From: a virus
Virus record (IMG/VR): IMGVR_UViG_3300032116_000747
Location: 1-34,132 of that record
Length of the DNA: 34,132 bases
Strand: one strand, 5' to 3'
Shown here: positions 23,632 through 32,361 of the stretch, one piece after another
Layout of the letters: the number at the start of each line of letters is the position of its first letter
How positions within the stretch are numbered: position 1 is the first letter of the stretch
The notes under the pieces: model-generated
Database searches by the model: none
Seen by the model: only the letters and a program-made list of their open reading frames with translations
What the model was told of the DNA's origin: nothing
Position numbers and translations under genes: made by a program

Positions 23632-26162
23632 GATTTACTTTCTGGTGTTACTGCATTTTCACATCCTTGACATAATGCAAAACATTGCAATGGACGTGGA
23701 ATTACATCTTCATAATCTTGTTCGTAGATGTTTCCTGTAATATGTTTTAAGCCATAATCCATACAACATAATGAAACATCACCATTTGGTAAAACTACAT
23801 TGTGATATAAATCTTCAATGCATCCGCAAGTCATTGCTTTATCGCCATGATCCATGTGTTGAAATCTATCTTTGTATTTTTCTAATTCTGGTTTAATAAT
23901 GGCTTCGCCTAACAAATTGCCGGCGCGAGACCAAAATGTTGGAATGTGGGTTTCTGGCCATAAATGTTTAACTGATTCATGCGGTTTTCCCATGCACATA
24001 ACATAAAAGCCTTGAATATGATTTTCTAATTCTTTAAAACGTTCGAATACTTGAATTAATCTAGGAGTAATAGGATGTTTTGCAATTCGTTCTTGATCTG
24101 GAATATGCAAACAAAAACCTCCATTTGGTCCACTTACAAATTTAATATCTTTGATGCGTTCAACATCTTCGAGAGTCATTCCTACACCCGTGCTAAAAGC
24201 TGATATTGGATGTCCTTGTTGTGATGCATAAATCAACATGTCCGTACATCGTTTGTTTAGCCATGGCTCAGTAAATCCAGAAAATGTTACGCGTACTTCT
24301 TTTGGTAATTTATCAATAACATGTTTAAAGTTTTTAAAAGTCATTGTTTTATCTGACTTATAGACATTCAACAATGTTTTTTGCGGACAAAATGCACAAT
24401 CAATTACACAACCTTTAGGTGGTATCGACGTTGTAAATTCTAAAGTTGGCCATTCTGTTAATCGCCAATATTCTTTTTTCTCCGCTTTACGATTATCAAT
24501 GTAAAGAGCTATTTCATTATAATATTCAATAAAATGATCATTCCATAAATCCCATTTAATATCTACCCCATCCCAAGAATAAACATCGAATGTATGAAAT
24601 TGTTTTAAATAAGTATCGCGAAACGTTCTAAATTTTTCTTTTAGTTCAGGCGTTGATAAATGCCATTCTCCTACAATCTTTTTTACATTTTGTTTGATCC
24701 ATGATACGCGCTCTGGAGTAAAAATATCATATTCTCCACCTTCACAATCAATTTTCATGAAATCAATTTGGGTTACATTGTATTCTTTTAAGAATGTATC
24801 AAATGTAATTGCATCAGCGGTTGCTGTTCTACCGTGAGTTTCAACAACATCTGAAAAATACAATCCTTTAAATTCAGTTTCGCCATCAACATTGTTTATA
24901 CCTTTATTAATTAAAGTAACATTGTTATGATGACCAATATTTTTCTTCATTGTATCAAACAATGTAGGCTTTGGTTCAAAACAATAAACATGTTTAGGTT
25001 GTTTGTCTAATATTGAAAATGTAAATGGTCCTACTGATGCGCCGATGTCTAAAACAACGTCATCTTGTTCGACAGGAAATTTTTCTGTGTAATCTTCTCG
25101 TACAAAAATTTCTTCAGTAACCGTTTCTTGAAACCATGCATTTTCTGCAATTTCTCCCCAATCAAATGAAGCTTGTTGTTTTTCTCGTTCAATGAATGAA
25201 TCAAAGAACGTTTGGGGCATTTTAAGGATATATGCTGCATTATCTTGAAAGCCGAATGATATTAATAAATCATCTCCGTGTTCTGTTAAGCCGCAGCAAA
25301 ATTCAATCTCGCCACCCATAAAACTAAATGGTTGTGAAACGTGCTCAATATTCCAATCTGCATCCCAGATTACAAAACGATGAGTATATTTTCCATCTTT
25401 TTGATCAAGTTTATTTTTAAATAAATCAACTTCGTGGATAATGCAAATGCGTTTTCCTTTATAAGGAATAACTTGAGAACTACCACGCATATCTTGATGT
25501 TGACCAGTACCTGGTTTTAATATGCGTTGCCAACATTCTAAAGTCTCTGAATCTCCTTCTATTACCTCGGTTGGGTTAGTCCATTTAACCATGTGCCCGG
25601 GCATATCTTCTACAACCATCCAATTCTTTTCACAATATGATGTTTGATCATATGGATGTTTGATGCGACTTCTTTTGATTTCCGTAACAGAACCATCTTT
25701 AACTTCAAGTTCAGACATTTCCATACGTCCTTCACCATTAGTTGTAGTGTCTCTGCGAACTCCTACTAAATACAATTTATCATTCCAACGAGTTAATCGA
25801 CCATCTTCTAATCCAACAAAGTCCCATAATGGAGTTTTATCAAAACGACTTGTGTCAATTTTTGTGTATGATTTTAATTGTAAGTCTGCGGTTAATTCAC
25901 AAAACCAATTTGTAGTTCTAAGATGTTGATCTGCTTCTGGATGAAGATATGCTAACGGTCCCCACCGATTAATAAAAACTTGATTGTTTTCTGAATGATA
26001 TAAGGTATAATTTACATGACGAAGATTCATGATTAATTTGCCATTATCATTGTAGATAGATGGATTCATTAATCCAGTACCGCCAGTAACATCATTGGGA
26101 AGTGTTATAGGATGTATTGATCCTCCGTTACGCGTAACAGTTTTAACAAAGTTTGAATTCAT
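23628..26162 (-). CDS. Triple-domain protein: GH130/GH43-like propeller + FkbM methyltransferase + radical SAM
   Basis: The 844-residue protein has three recognisable parts. (1) Residues 1-325: a five-blade-propeller-like region with GLEDGRL (117-123), RGSSQVIPYKG (226-236), HRFVIWDADW (261-270) and IEFCCGL..ISFGFQDNAAY (286-311). This resembles GH130/DUF377-type glycan enzymes or binders. (2) Residues 350-555: an FkbM-type SAM methyltransferase, with motif I VLDIGASVGPF (370-380), CFEPKP (394-399) and DFMKIDCEGGEYDI (467-480). (3) Residues 572-844: a radical SAM domain with Cys585-x3-Cys589-x2-Cys592 for the 4Fe-4S cluster, and Cys-rich C-terminal sites (779, 781, 799, 800, 827, 831, 834) like SPASM auxiliary clusters, including LPNGDVSLCC. 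Substrate unknown; its place between fibre and sheath genes suggests modification of a virion protein or glycan. It has a weak ribosome site. Confidence 0.85.
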   Translation of the reverse strand: MNSNFVKTVTRNGGSIHPITLPNDVTGGTGLMNPSIYNDNGKLIMNLRHVNYTLYHSENNQVFINRWGPLAYLHPEADQHLRTTNWFCELTADLQLKSYTKIDTSRFDKTPLWDFVGLEDGRLTRWNDKLYLVGVRRDTTTNGEGRMEMSELEVKDGSVTEIKRSRIKHPYDQTSYCEKNWMVVEDMPGHMVKWTNPTEVIEGDSETLECWQRILKPGTGQHQDMRGSSQVIPYKGKRICIIHEVDLFKNKLDQKDGKYTHRFVIWDADWNIEHVSQPFSFMGGEIEFCCGLTEHGDDLLISFGFQDNAAYILKMPQTFFDSFIEREKQQASFDWGEIAENAWFQETVTEEIFVREDYTEKFPVEQDDVVLDIGASVGPFTFSILDKQPKHVYCFEPKPTLFDTMKKNIGHHNNVTLINKGINNVDGETEFKGLYFSDVVETHGRTATADAITFDTFLKEYNVTQIDFMKIDCEGGEYDIFTPERVSWIKQNVKKIVGEWHLSTPELKEKFRTFRDTYLKQFHTFDVYSWDGVDIKWDLWNDHFIEYYNEIALYIDNRKAEKKEYWRLTEWPTLEFTTSIPPKGCVIDCAFCPQKTLLNVYKSDKTMTFKNFKHVIDKLPKEVRVTFSGFTEPWLNKRCTDMLIYASQQGHPISAFSTGVGMTLEDVERIKDIKFVSGPNGGFCLHIPDQERIAKHPITPRLIQVFERFKELENHIQGFYVMCMGKPHESVKHLWPETHIPTFWSRAGNLLGEAIIKPELEKYKDRFQHMDHGDKAMTCGCIEDLYHNVVLPNGDVSLCCMDYGLKHITGNIYEQDYEDVIPRPLQCFALCQGCENAVTPESKS

Positions 26163-26175
26163 ATAACTTATTATA

Positions 26176-26189
26176 TGAAATATATTTCA
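26176..26189. promoter_or_regulatory. Perfect 14-bp palindrome upstream of the triple-domain gene
   Basis: TGAAATATATTTCA lies 13 nt before the ATG at 26162. It could be an operator, or a variant of the intergenic ATATTTAT element. It is too short and AT-rich to be a terminator. Confidence 0.25.
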
Positions 26190-26203
26190 ATAATCCAAAA
26201 TAA

Positions 26204-27607
26204 TTATCTACCTAACATTGAGTTGTATGTTTGAAGAATTGTATTAAGTTCAATAACACTCTCGGAGCCTATAAAGTTTCCAATAAATGCAAATTGATAG
26301 TTTTTCGTAGCACCTCCAATTATAAAGACTGAATCGATATATAAAGGCCATTGACCGCCAAAGATTACCGGAGACTGCAGATTGCCTCCAGAAATAACAG
26401 ACACGCGGTTTAAACCTGATTGTTGAGCTCTAAATAATCCAGATAATCCTACCGAGCCAGCTGAATCATTACTAGTATATTCGGTAGCGCCAGCGGTCCA
26501 ATATACTTTATTTAATCCATTAACTTGGCGATTTGCTCCAAAATCCCATGCTCCATAGATACCTGTATCTAAACGTAGATCTCGAAAATCTTCTACATTA
26601 TTCGTATTAGTATACATTCCATATGCAAACTGTACGTTATTGAATGAATTAGTGTACGGTCTAGTGCTTTGAGCAATACCATAATTTGCTTGTGACCCAT
26701 TTCTATCATGTATCCAATTGCCACTAAAATTTAAATATTCAGATGGATTGCTTAAAGACCATTTATTTTGTTCTGCAGTTTCTCCTGCAAATGGATAATA
26801 GTCTAGATTTACGGCTGAACTACCTAGTTGAGATGTAGATGTTAGTATCGCTTTTTGTAAGTATTCTAAAGCAGCGATGCGCGTTGGGTCAGTAATGCCA
26901 GAATTAGCTAAGAATGTATTTAACTTACTGTCTGATACTCGTATTTCAACATATTCAGTAGTTGTTCCTACATCATCTGTTGCACTAACTTCTAAACGTA
27001 TAGTTGTAAATAAAACAGTATTATCTGGCATGAAATACGGCTGCGTATCTATGATATCGCCTTTACTGTTTGTGAACGGGAATGGCCCTTGTGTTTGAAT
27101 TAAACCGCCATCTGAATAAAACTTATATAGATATGAAATATTCCCAGTTCCGGTCCAAGTACCTCTTGTTATATTTGGAGCTGATACTCCAGAAATTAAT
27201 TCACCTATTCCGAAACTAGGTGCAGCGGTTGCTGTTGGTCCTGCTGCTGGTGGTTCTTGAGGAATTAGGTCTTTTGTTTCAGAATTCCAATAAAAGTACA
27301 ATAAGTTTCTTCCTGTATTGACTACATAATACCCAGTGTCTGCAAAATTTGTATCACTGCCGCAAAAATCTTCTGCATAAAAACGATTATCATTACCAGC
27401 TTCAATATTAAAAATATCTGGCGAATTTGCTGCAGCTATCAAACTAATCTCACTATATGTCGTCTCAAACCTATCGCATGTTGGACCTGCAGTTGGCCAA
27501 CCTGGGATTCCGGATGTTGCTAAGCCGCCGATATTAATAACACTAGTAATATTTGTCCCAGCAATTTGAGAAATAGAACTTAATGGTATTCCTGATATAT
27601 TTGCCAT
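26204..27607 (-). CDS. Putative tail fibre-associated protein with Ig-like domain
   Basis: The 467-residue protein is rich in Ser/Thr/Asn/Gly, without signal peptide or membrane segment. Residues 1-118 form an N-terminal part of unknown fold (GIPLSSISQIAGTNITSVINI, with a CDRF...EDFCGSD cysteine pair). Residues about 120-225 look like an Ig/fibronectin-type beta sandwich (PNITRGTWTGTGNISYLYKFY, then TIRLEVSATDDVGTTTEYVEIRVSD). The remaining 240 residues are aromatic- and Asn-rich, as in receptor-binding tips. It starts one base after the collagen-like gene, so it belongs to the same transcript. The exact role is unknown; an adhesin or fibre accessory is inferred. Confidence 0.7.
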   Translation of the reverse strand: MANISGIPLSSISQIAGTNITSVINIGGLATSGIPGWPTAGPTCDRFETTYSEISLIAAANSPDIFNIEAGNDNRFYAEDFCGSDTNFADTGYYVVNTGRNLLYFYWNSETKDLIPQEPPAAGPTATAAPSFGIGELISGVSAPNITRGTWTGTGNISYLYKFYSDGGLIQTQGPFPFTNSKGDIIDTQPYFMPDNTVLFTTIRLEVSATDDVGTTTEYVEIRVSDSKLNTFLANSGITDPTRIAALEYLQKAILTSTSQLGSSAVNLDYYPFAGETAEQNKWSLSNPSEYLNFSGNWIHDRNGSQANYGIAQSTRPYTNSFNNVQFAYGMYTNTNNVEDFRDLRLDTGIYGAWDFGANRQVNGLNKVYWTAGATEYTSNDSAGSVGLSGLFRAQQSGLNRVSVISGGNLQSPVIFGGQWPLYIDSVFIIGGATKNYQFAFIGNFIGSESVIELNTILQTYNSMLGR

Positions 27608-27608
27608 A

Positions 27609-29498
27609 TTATAATGCTATCCATGTATTATCCGGGTCAAATCTTACAATTATTTTATCAGATGCATCATAAATGTTATGCCCAATTAATCTAACAAAAC
27701 GACCTGAACCGGTTGGGGCAATTTCAGTTACATATCCAGTATTTGTTGTAGAAACATATAAAGGTCTTCCGGAAGGTGCCGTCCCGCCGAATTGGTCGTG
27801 GTATGTTGTTGAATAAATACCGTTTAATAAAACAGTAGTTACACCTTCAGCACCTGCACTTTCAACACATATACCTAATAACTTAGTTGCGGTTTGTGTA
27901 TCTGCATCTGCAGGTTCCCAATTATTATTTGTAGTTAAATGTAAAAGTTGACCTGGGGTTACGGAACTTACTGCAGAAACATCAGCTTCGCCAATTATTA
28001 GTCCATTAAAATAAACTTGGTCGGTCCAGTTTTGTAAATCGGCATATCTATTAACTGAACTTACACCTTGTCTAATAACAGGGCCACCGCTGATTAGGTT
28101 TATATCGACGCCACCACCATAAAAAGTATTCCCAGATTGCCATCTTAAAGTTCCAGAGTTACCATTTATTTCAGTACTAGAAACTAGTGTCAATGTGCTT
28201 CCGTCAAATGTTAAATTTGATTCAGCAACAGCTGCACCAGCACCATCAGATGTTAACATTTCGTTATTAGATCCAGGAATAGATCCACCGCCACCGGAGA
28301 TACCTTGAATACCTTGCGTACCAGTTGTACCTTGTGTTGCTGTTCCAACTGCTCCTTGCGTACCAGTTGTACCTTGTGCTCCCGTGGTTCCTTGCGTAGC
28401 AGTACCTACGGCACCTTGTGCTCCCGTGGTTCCTTGCGTAGCAGTACCCGTAGTACCTTGGGCACCAGTTGTTCCTTGTGTACCAGTTCCTCCAGTTGCA
28501 CCCTGTGCACCTGTTCCTCCTGTATTTCCTTGCGCACCAGTAGCTCCTTGCGTACCTGTGCCTCCAACATTACCTTGTGTGCCTACGGCACCTTGCGTAC
28601 CCGTTCCTCCCGTTCCTCCAGTTGCACCTTGTGTACCAGTTGTTCCTTGTGCTCCAGTGCCTCCAACATTACCTTGGGTGCCTACGGCACCTTGTGCTCC
28701 AGTGCCTCCAACATTACCTTGGGTGCCTACGGCACCTTGTGCTCCAGTGCCTCCAACATTACCTTGGGTGCCTACGGCACCTTGCGTACCTGTGCCTCCA
28801 ACATTACCTTGTGTGCCTACGGCACCTTGCGTACCCGTTCCAGTTGTTCCTTGTGCTCCAACAACTCCCTGAGCACCTATCGCACCCTGTGTTCCTGTTG
28901 TACCTTGCGTACCATTCGTACCAGCAGTACCTTGCGAGCCTACTGCTCCTTGGGCACCGGTTGTACCCTGCGTACCATTAGTTCCAGCAGTACCCTGTGT
29001 TCCCGTACTACCAGCAGTACCCTGTGTTCCCGTACTACCAGCAGTACCTTGTGTACCTGTAGCACCTTGTAAACTTAATGCGGTATTATATGATAATGCT
29101 TTTGTTGAAGTATTAAATACAACAACATTTGTATCTGAAGTAGACCCTAATGATACTGCTTTAATTGATCCACTTAATTGCAGTGTATTATTTGATCCAG
29201 AAATTACAATTGCTTCTGCACCAAATTTACCTAGTTTAACTGTATTATCAGCAAATGCTTCAATAACCGGTAATCCTGCAACGGTATTGACACTAAACAA
29301 TGAATCAGACAAATCATCAGACACGGAAAACAGTGTACCGTTATTTCCATTAACAGTGAATATGTCTGTTCTACCGGTTGATCCAGATCCAAACAACGTT
29401 AGTGATCCCGATGCTTCTTGTATCAAAGTTTGTTTGAAGTTTGCTGAGCTTGTGAAGCTCATTATACTGGATCCAGGTGTTATTATAATATCTGCCAT
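27609..29498 (-). CDS. Collagen-like tail fibre protein
   Basis: The 629-residue protein has a beta-rich N-terminus (1-143, probably virion attachment), a Gly-X-Y collagen-like shaft (about 145-403, some 85 triplets such as [15 protein letters not shown]), and a C-terminal head (411-629). The head begins NLTFDGSTL and contains [19 protein letters not shown] and a [10 protein letters not shown]...VLLNG fold, reminiscent of small phage decoration (DUF2190-type) domains. The shaft has essentially no proline, so stability would rest on Thr/Gln contacts and trimerisation by the flanking domains. The gene precedes the Ig-like protein gene without a gap. Weak AAAGAT before the ATG. Confidence 0.88.
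   Translation of the reverse strand: MADIIITPGSSIMSFTSSANFKQTLIQEASGSLTLFGSGSTGRTDIFTVNGNNGTLFSVSDDLSDSLFSVNTVAGLPVIEAFADNTVKLGKFGAEAIVISGSNNTLQLSGSIKAVSLGSTSDTNVVVFNTSTKALSYNTALSLQGATGTQGTAGSTGTQGTAGSTGTQGTAGTNGTQGTTGAQGAVGSQGTAGTNGTQGTTGTQGAIGAQGVVGAQGTTGTGTQGAVGTQGNVGGTGTQGAVGTQGNVGGTGAQGAVGTQGNVGGTGAQGAVGTQGNVGGTGAQGTTGTQGATGGTGGTGTQGAVGTQGNVGGTGTQGATGAQGNTGGTGAQGATGGTGTQGTTGAQGTTGTATQGTTGAQGAVGTATQGTTGAQGTTGTQGAVGTATQGTTGTQGIQGISGGGGSIPGSNNEMLTSDGAGAAVAESNLTFDGSTLTLVSSTEINGNSGTLRWQSGNTFYGGGVDINLISGGPVIRQGVSSVNRYADLQNWTDQVYFNGLIIGEADVSAVSSVTPGQLLHLTTNNNWEPADADTQTATKLLGICVESAGAEGVTTVLLNGIYSTTYHDQFGGTAPSGRPLYVSTTNTGYVTEIAPTGSGRFVRLIGHNIYDASDKIIVRFDPDNTWIAL
28651..28830 (-). repeat. Four tandem 45-bp units in the collagen-like shaft
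   Basis: Units at 28651-28695, 28696-28740, 28741-28785 and 28786-28830 encode [15 protein letters not shown]-type 15-residue blocks. The first two are identical, the third differs at its last base, and the fourth at a few bases. A related unit lies at about 28551-28595. Near identity at third positions means recent expansion. Confidence 0.92.
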
Positions 29499-29507
29499 GT
29501 TTTATCT

Positions 29508-29846
29508 TTATTCTCTGTTGGGCATTGGTTGTGTCCACTCAGGTGTTGCTAATAACTCTAATATTTCTTGATGGTTGTATTCCGTATATTCTTCAGAATA
29601 AATTGCAGGTCTTCCGTAAACGCCGGCAGTTACTGTGTAGCTAGATTCTTCTCTAGTCTCTGGATTTGGTACTGTTACTACGTAGTCTTCTGGCACTATG
29701 TTGATTTCATATTTAATGAATGTTTTAGTACCATCAACTGATGTGCGAAGTTGTCCCAGGCCTGATTCTAATACTTGTGTAAAATCTACTGATCCCGTCA
29801 ATGTTGTCGGAATTACTAACCATCTTCTATTTTCAAATGTACTCAT
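29508..29846 (-). CDS. Small protein of unknown function in the fibre cluster
   Basis: The 112-residue protein begins MSTFENRRWLVIPTTLTGSV. It is beta-rich in the first 80 residues (TKTFIKYEINIVPEDYVVTV) and ends in an acidic helix (EEYTEYNHQEILELLATPEW). I do not recognise the family. It sits between a LamG-type protein and the collagen-like fibre, ends 9 nt before the latter, and could be a fibre adaptor or chaperone. There is no good ribosome site; an ATATTTAT element lies 5 nt before the ATG. Confidence 0.72.
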   Translation of the reverse strand: MSTFENRRWLVIPTTLTGSVDFTQVLESGLGQLRTSVDGTKTFIKYEINIVPEDYVVTVPNPETREESSYTVTAGVYGRPAIYSEEYTEYNHQEILELLATPEWTQPMPNRE

Positions 29847-29851
29847 ATAAT

Positions 29852-29859
29852 ATAAATAT
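29852..29859 (-). promoter_or_regulatory. Intergenic ATATTTAT element (copy 7)
   Basis: Fills most of the 12-nt gap between the LamG gene stop and the ATG at 29846. The opposite strand reads TATAAATA. Confidence 0.3.
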
Positions 29860-31064
29860 TAGGATAGGTTAAAACGTGTTTTATATTTATTGTAGTTTTG
29901 AGTTATTTCGCTTGCTGTGAGAACGCGGTTATATACTTTTACTACTGCTATCTCTCCATTATAAAAATAACCGTTAGAGTTGTAGGATCCAATATATTGA
30001 TTACCCTGGTTTGTATTTAATGTAACATTTAAACCATTACTATTCATTAAAGTACTATTTAGGTATACTCTTTTATCACCGGCTGTATACGTACCTACTA
30101 CATGATTCCAAGCATTAGCTGTCATATTACTTGATCCAAAGTACATTGAGTCATAAGTACCTCCGTAGGCTGTTCTCCATACTATATTACTTCCTTCCAT
30201 AAAGAGGCTGTACTGTGTATTAACTGCTCCTTTTTCGAACCAAAATCCATTTTGAGAGGTTGAATATGGCTTAACGATAACTTCAACAGTTACTGTTTGT
30301 ATATCAAATACATTTGACGAAGGTATATTAATATAATCATTCGTACCATCAAATACCATTTGAGCATTTGAATCAAAAGATACATTAGATAAATCAATAG
30401 TTGAATTACCTATTAATGGTAGTAAAGAACCAGATACACTACGTGACGTTTGTGTAAATGGAGTTTTATGTGGTAAAAATTCTACCTGAGGGTTTTTATA
30501 TAAAATATAACCCGTATTACCAAATCTAGGTCCACATCCCCCAGGATATAGAAACATCGCCTGAGTACCGGAACCTCCGGTTGGGCCTAGTGTTAAAGTT
30601 ACAGTCTGCCAAACTCCAGTTAACGAATTTGGGGCACTAACTCCGCCCCCCAATGCTGAACCTCCGTAATTTTCAAAATTAGCTAAATAAGAATTTTCAA
30701 TAGTGGTTCCAGGGCTTACATAATAATCAAAAGAAAACGTAGCATATTTACCTGAAGGTATAGTAACTGTATTGCCATGGTAATGGCAACCATTACTGCC
30801 TAAGTTATATTTATAAACTACATCATTTGGTTGTATTGTATACCCCCCAAAAGTTTGACCATATCCTAAACGAATAAATCCAGTAGTTCCTTGGATATCA
30901 AAATTTACAGCATTGTCAGCTGCACTACCTTGTCCAGTAGTTCCATAATGTTTAAATACATTTGTAGTAGGTTCACCCAAATATGAATTATAGGTGTCTC
31001 CAACATCATACATAAACACCGAACCCGATGTTACTACTTTTCCAAATCCATTCGCTACTGCCAT
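29859..31064 (-). CDS. Tail fibre/adhesin with carbohydrate-binding-like and LamG domains
   Basis: The 401-residue protein has an N-terminal jelly-roll-like region (about 55-200). PSGKYATFSFDYYVSPGT and LTGVWQTVTLTLGPTGG are typical of carbohydrate-binding modules. A LamG/concanavalin A-like domain follows (236-401: MVFDGTNDYINIPSS, VEVIVKPYS, NAWNHVVGTYTAGDKRVYLNS, VKVYNRVLTASEI) and ends in QNYNKYKTRFNLS. The same C-terminal signature occurs in the two genes upstream, so these are paralogues. Such domains bind glycans on host surfaces. It is closely spaced with the preceding gene (3 nt). Confidence 0.82.
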   Translation of the reverse strand: MAVANGFGKVVTSGSVFMYDVGDTYNSYLGEPTTNVFKHYGTTGQGSAADNAVNFDIQGTTGFIRLGYGQTFGGYTIQPNDVVYKYNLGSNGCHYHGNTVTIPSGKYATFSFDYYVSPGTTIENSYLANFENYGGSALGGGVSAPNSLTGVWQTVTLTLGPTGGSGTQAMFLYPGGCGPRFGNTGYILYKNPQVEFLPHKTPFTQTSRSVSGSLLPLIGNSTIDLSNVSFDSNAQMVFDGTNDYINIPSSNVFDIQTVTVEVIVKPYSTSQNGFWFEKGAVNTQYSLFMEGSNIVWRTAYGGTYDSMYFGSSNMTANAWNHVVGTYTAGDKRVYLNSTLMNSNGLNVTLNTNQGNQYIGSYNSNGYFYNGEIAVVKVYNRVLTASEITQNYNKYKTRFNLS

Positions 31065-31067
31065 ATC

Positions 31068-32360
31068 CTAACTTAAATTGAAACGTGTTTTATATTGATT
31101 GTAGTTTTGTTGCACTTCTAATGCTGTTAATGCTTTATTATATAATTTGTGTATTGAGATATTACCATAATAAGGAGATCCTCCCAAATCTTGTCCTATG
31201 TTATATCTATGTCCACCAGATGGTGTAATTGTATTGCTGTGTGATATAGTTATCGTTTGTATTAGATTACCGTTAACATAGTGTGAAGCTTGGTTTGCAC
31301 TTCGATTCACAGTCACTACAATGTGGTAGTTTGTGTTTGGTTGATAAGCACCATAGGTACCAAAAGTCTGCCATTGTTGAGAGCTATTGTGGTTTAAAGC
31401 TAGTACCGTATTGGCACCAGACATATTAACATATAAAAACATACCAACCAAACTATCACCTCTAGCTTCTACTAACATTCCATTACTTGCACCAGCAGCT
31501 GCTTTATTGAAAACAAACTCTAAACTAAAATTTGATGTGCCTAAACTATAATTGGATGGATTAGATACGGTTAAGTAATCATTTGTACCATCAAACTCTA
31601 TTCCGCCTCTAGCTTTAATAGGTAGTCCGAAGTTCATATGTGCTACTTGTGAAGAATTTGTTGTATAATTTTCATATACCCATCCAAAAGCATTACCTGG
31701 TTGCAGTCCCGGCTTTCCTATTAAAATCCATTCGGGTGCAGCTACATAGTCGCTATCTAAAGCAGTTCCCGTAGGCATTCCTAAATCATATAGTATAGTT
31801 CGTAAATCTGAAGTATATCTATCTGCTCTATGTGAGCCCATTATAATATACGTACAATTAGGGAATGTTGCTTTTATTGTATTATAATCAGAAATAAACA
31901 AACCTATTTCATATAAATATCCAGTTTCAGCTCCTGAGTAATTATCATAACAATGTCCTCCTAATCTTGCTCCTCTAAAATATGTTGTAGCTTCATTATC
32001 AATCCAAGAATTAGTATCATTATTATACACCCATAAATGTAATGCTCTTGAAGCATCATATAATTTCCCTCCAGATCTTACGTCATATCCAGGCGTTATT
32101 CCTTGCCTATAAGCAGCATCTCCTCCATATGAACCTTCTGGATAGTCTATTGCTATTGCAGTAAAATAATTTCTAGCAGATAAAGTCATTCCATTTACAA
32201 AAGGATATATAACACCATTTAATAGATTTTTAACACCTTGATTACTTCCATTGAAACCACCACAACCTAATGGAGTGATTCCATTAGAAGTATCATGAGT
32301 ATCAATAGCAAATACTAAATTACTCTCTGATGTGATATTTGGTCCTGCGTGTGTTGGCAT
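31068..32360 (-). CDS. Tail fibre/adhesin with ILEI/FAM3-like and LamG domains
   Basis: The 430-residue protein shows three regions. Residues 1-100: start of a LamG-like sheet (ESNLVFAIDTHDTSNG) interrupted by an insert. Residues about 105-235: a segment with the order of an ILEI/FAM3 domain, LHLWVYNNDTNSWIDNEATTYF, then YIIMGSHRADRY, LRTILYDLGMP and APEWILIGKPG. Residues 253-430: LamG (GIEFDGTNDYLTVS, LEFVFNKAA, YHIVVTVNRSANQASHYVNG, YNKALTALEV), ending QNYNQYKTRFNLS. ILEI-type domains are known to bind glycans and occur in some phage tail proteins. The last 30 bases of the gene are close to those of its neighbour. Confidence 0.8.
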   Translation of the reverse strand: MPTHAGPNITSESNLVFAIDTHDTSNGITPLGCGGFNGSNQGVKNLLNGVIYPFVNGMTLSARNYFTAIAIDYPEGSYGGDAAYRQGITPGYDVRSGGKLYDASRALHLWVYNNDTNSWIDNEATTYFRGARLGGHCYDNYSGAETGYLYEIGLFISDYNTIKATFPNCTYIIMGSHRADRYTSDLRTILYDLGMPTGTALDSDYVAAPEWILIGKPGLQPGNAFGWVYENYTTNSSQVAHMNFGLPIKARGGIEFDGTNDYLTVSNPSNYSLGTSNFSLEFVFNKAAAGASNGMLVEARGDSLVGMFLYVNMSGANTVLALNHNSSQQWQTFGTYGAYQPNTNYHIVVTVNRSANQASHYVNGNLIQTITISHSNTITPSGGHRYNIGQDLGGSPYYGNISIHKLYNKALTALEVQQNYNQYKTRFNLS

Positions 32361-32361
32361 A

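Noticed and set aside
28490-28850. CRISPR-like array
   Set aside because: The regular repeats have no unique spacers. They are in-frame 45-bp coding units of a collagen-like protein.
28305-29072. Long plus-strand open frames (up to 255 codons) opposite the collagen shaft
   Set aside because: They come from the repeat codons read on the other strand (Thr/Ser/Cys/Leu or Pro/Val/Cys low complexity). They have no plausible start, ribosome site or domain, and the minus frame has clear flanking domains.
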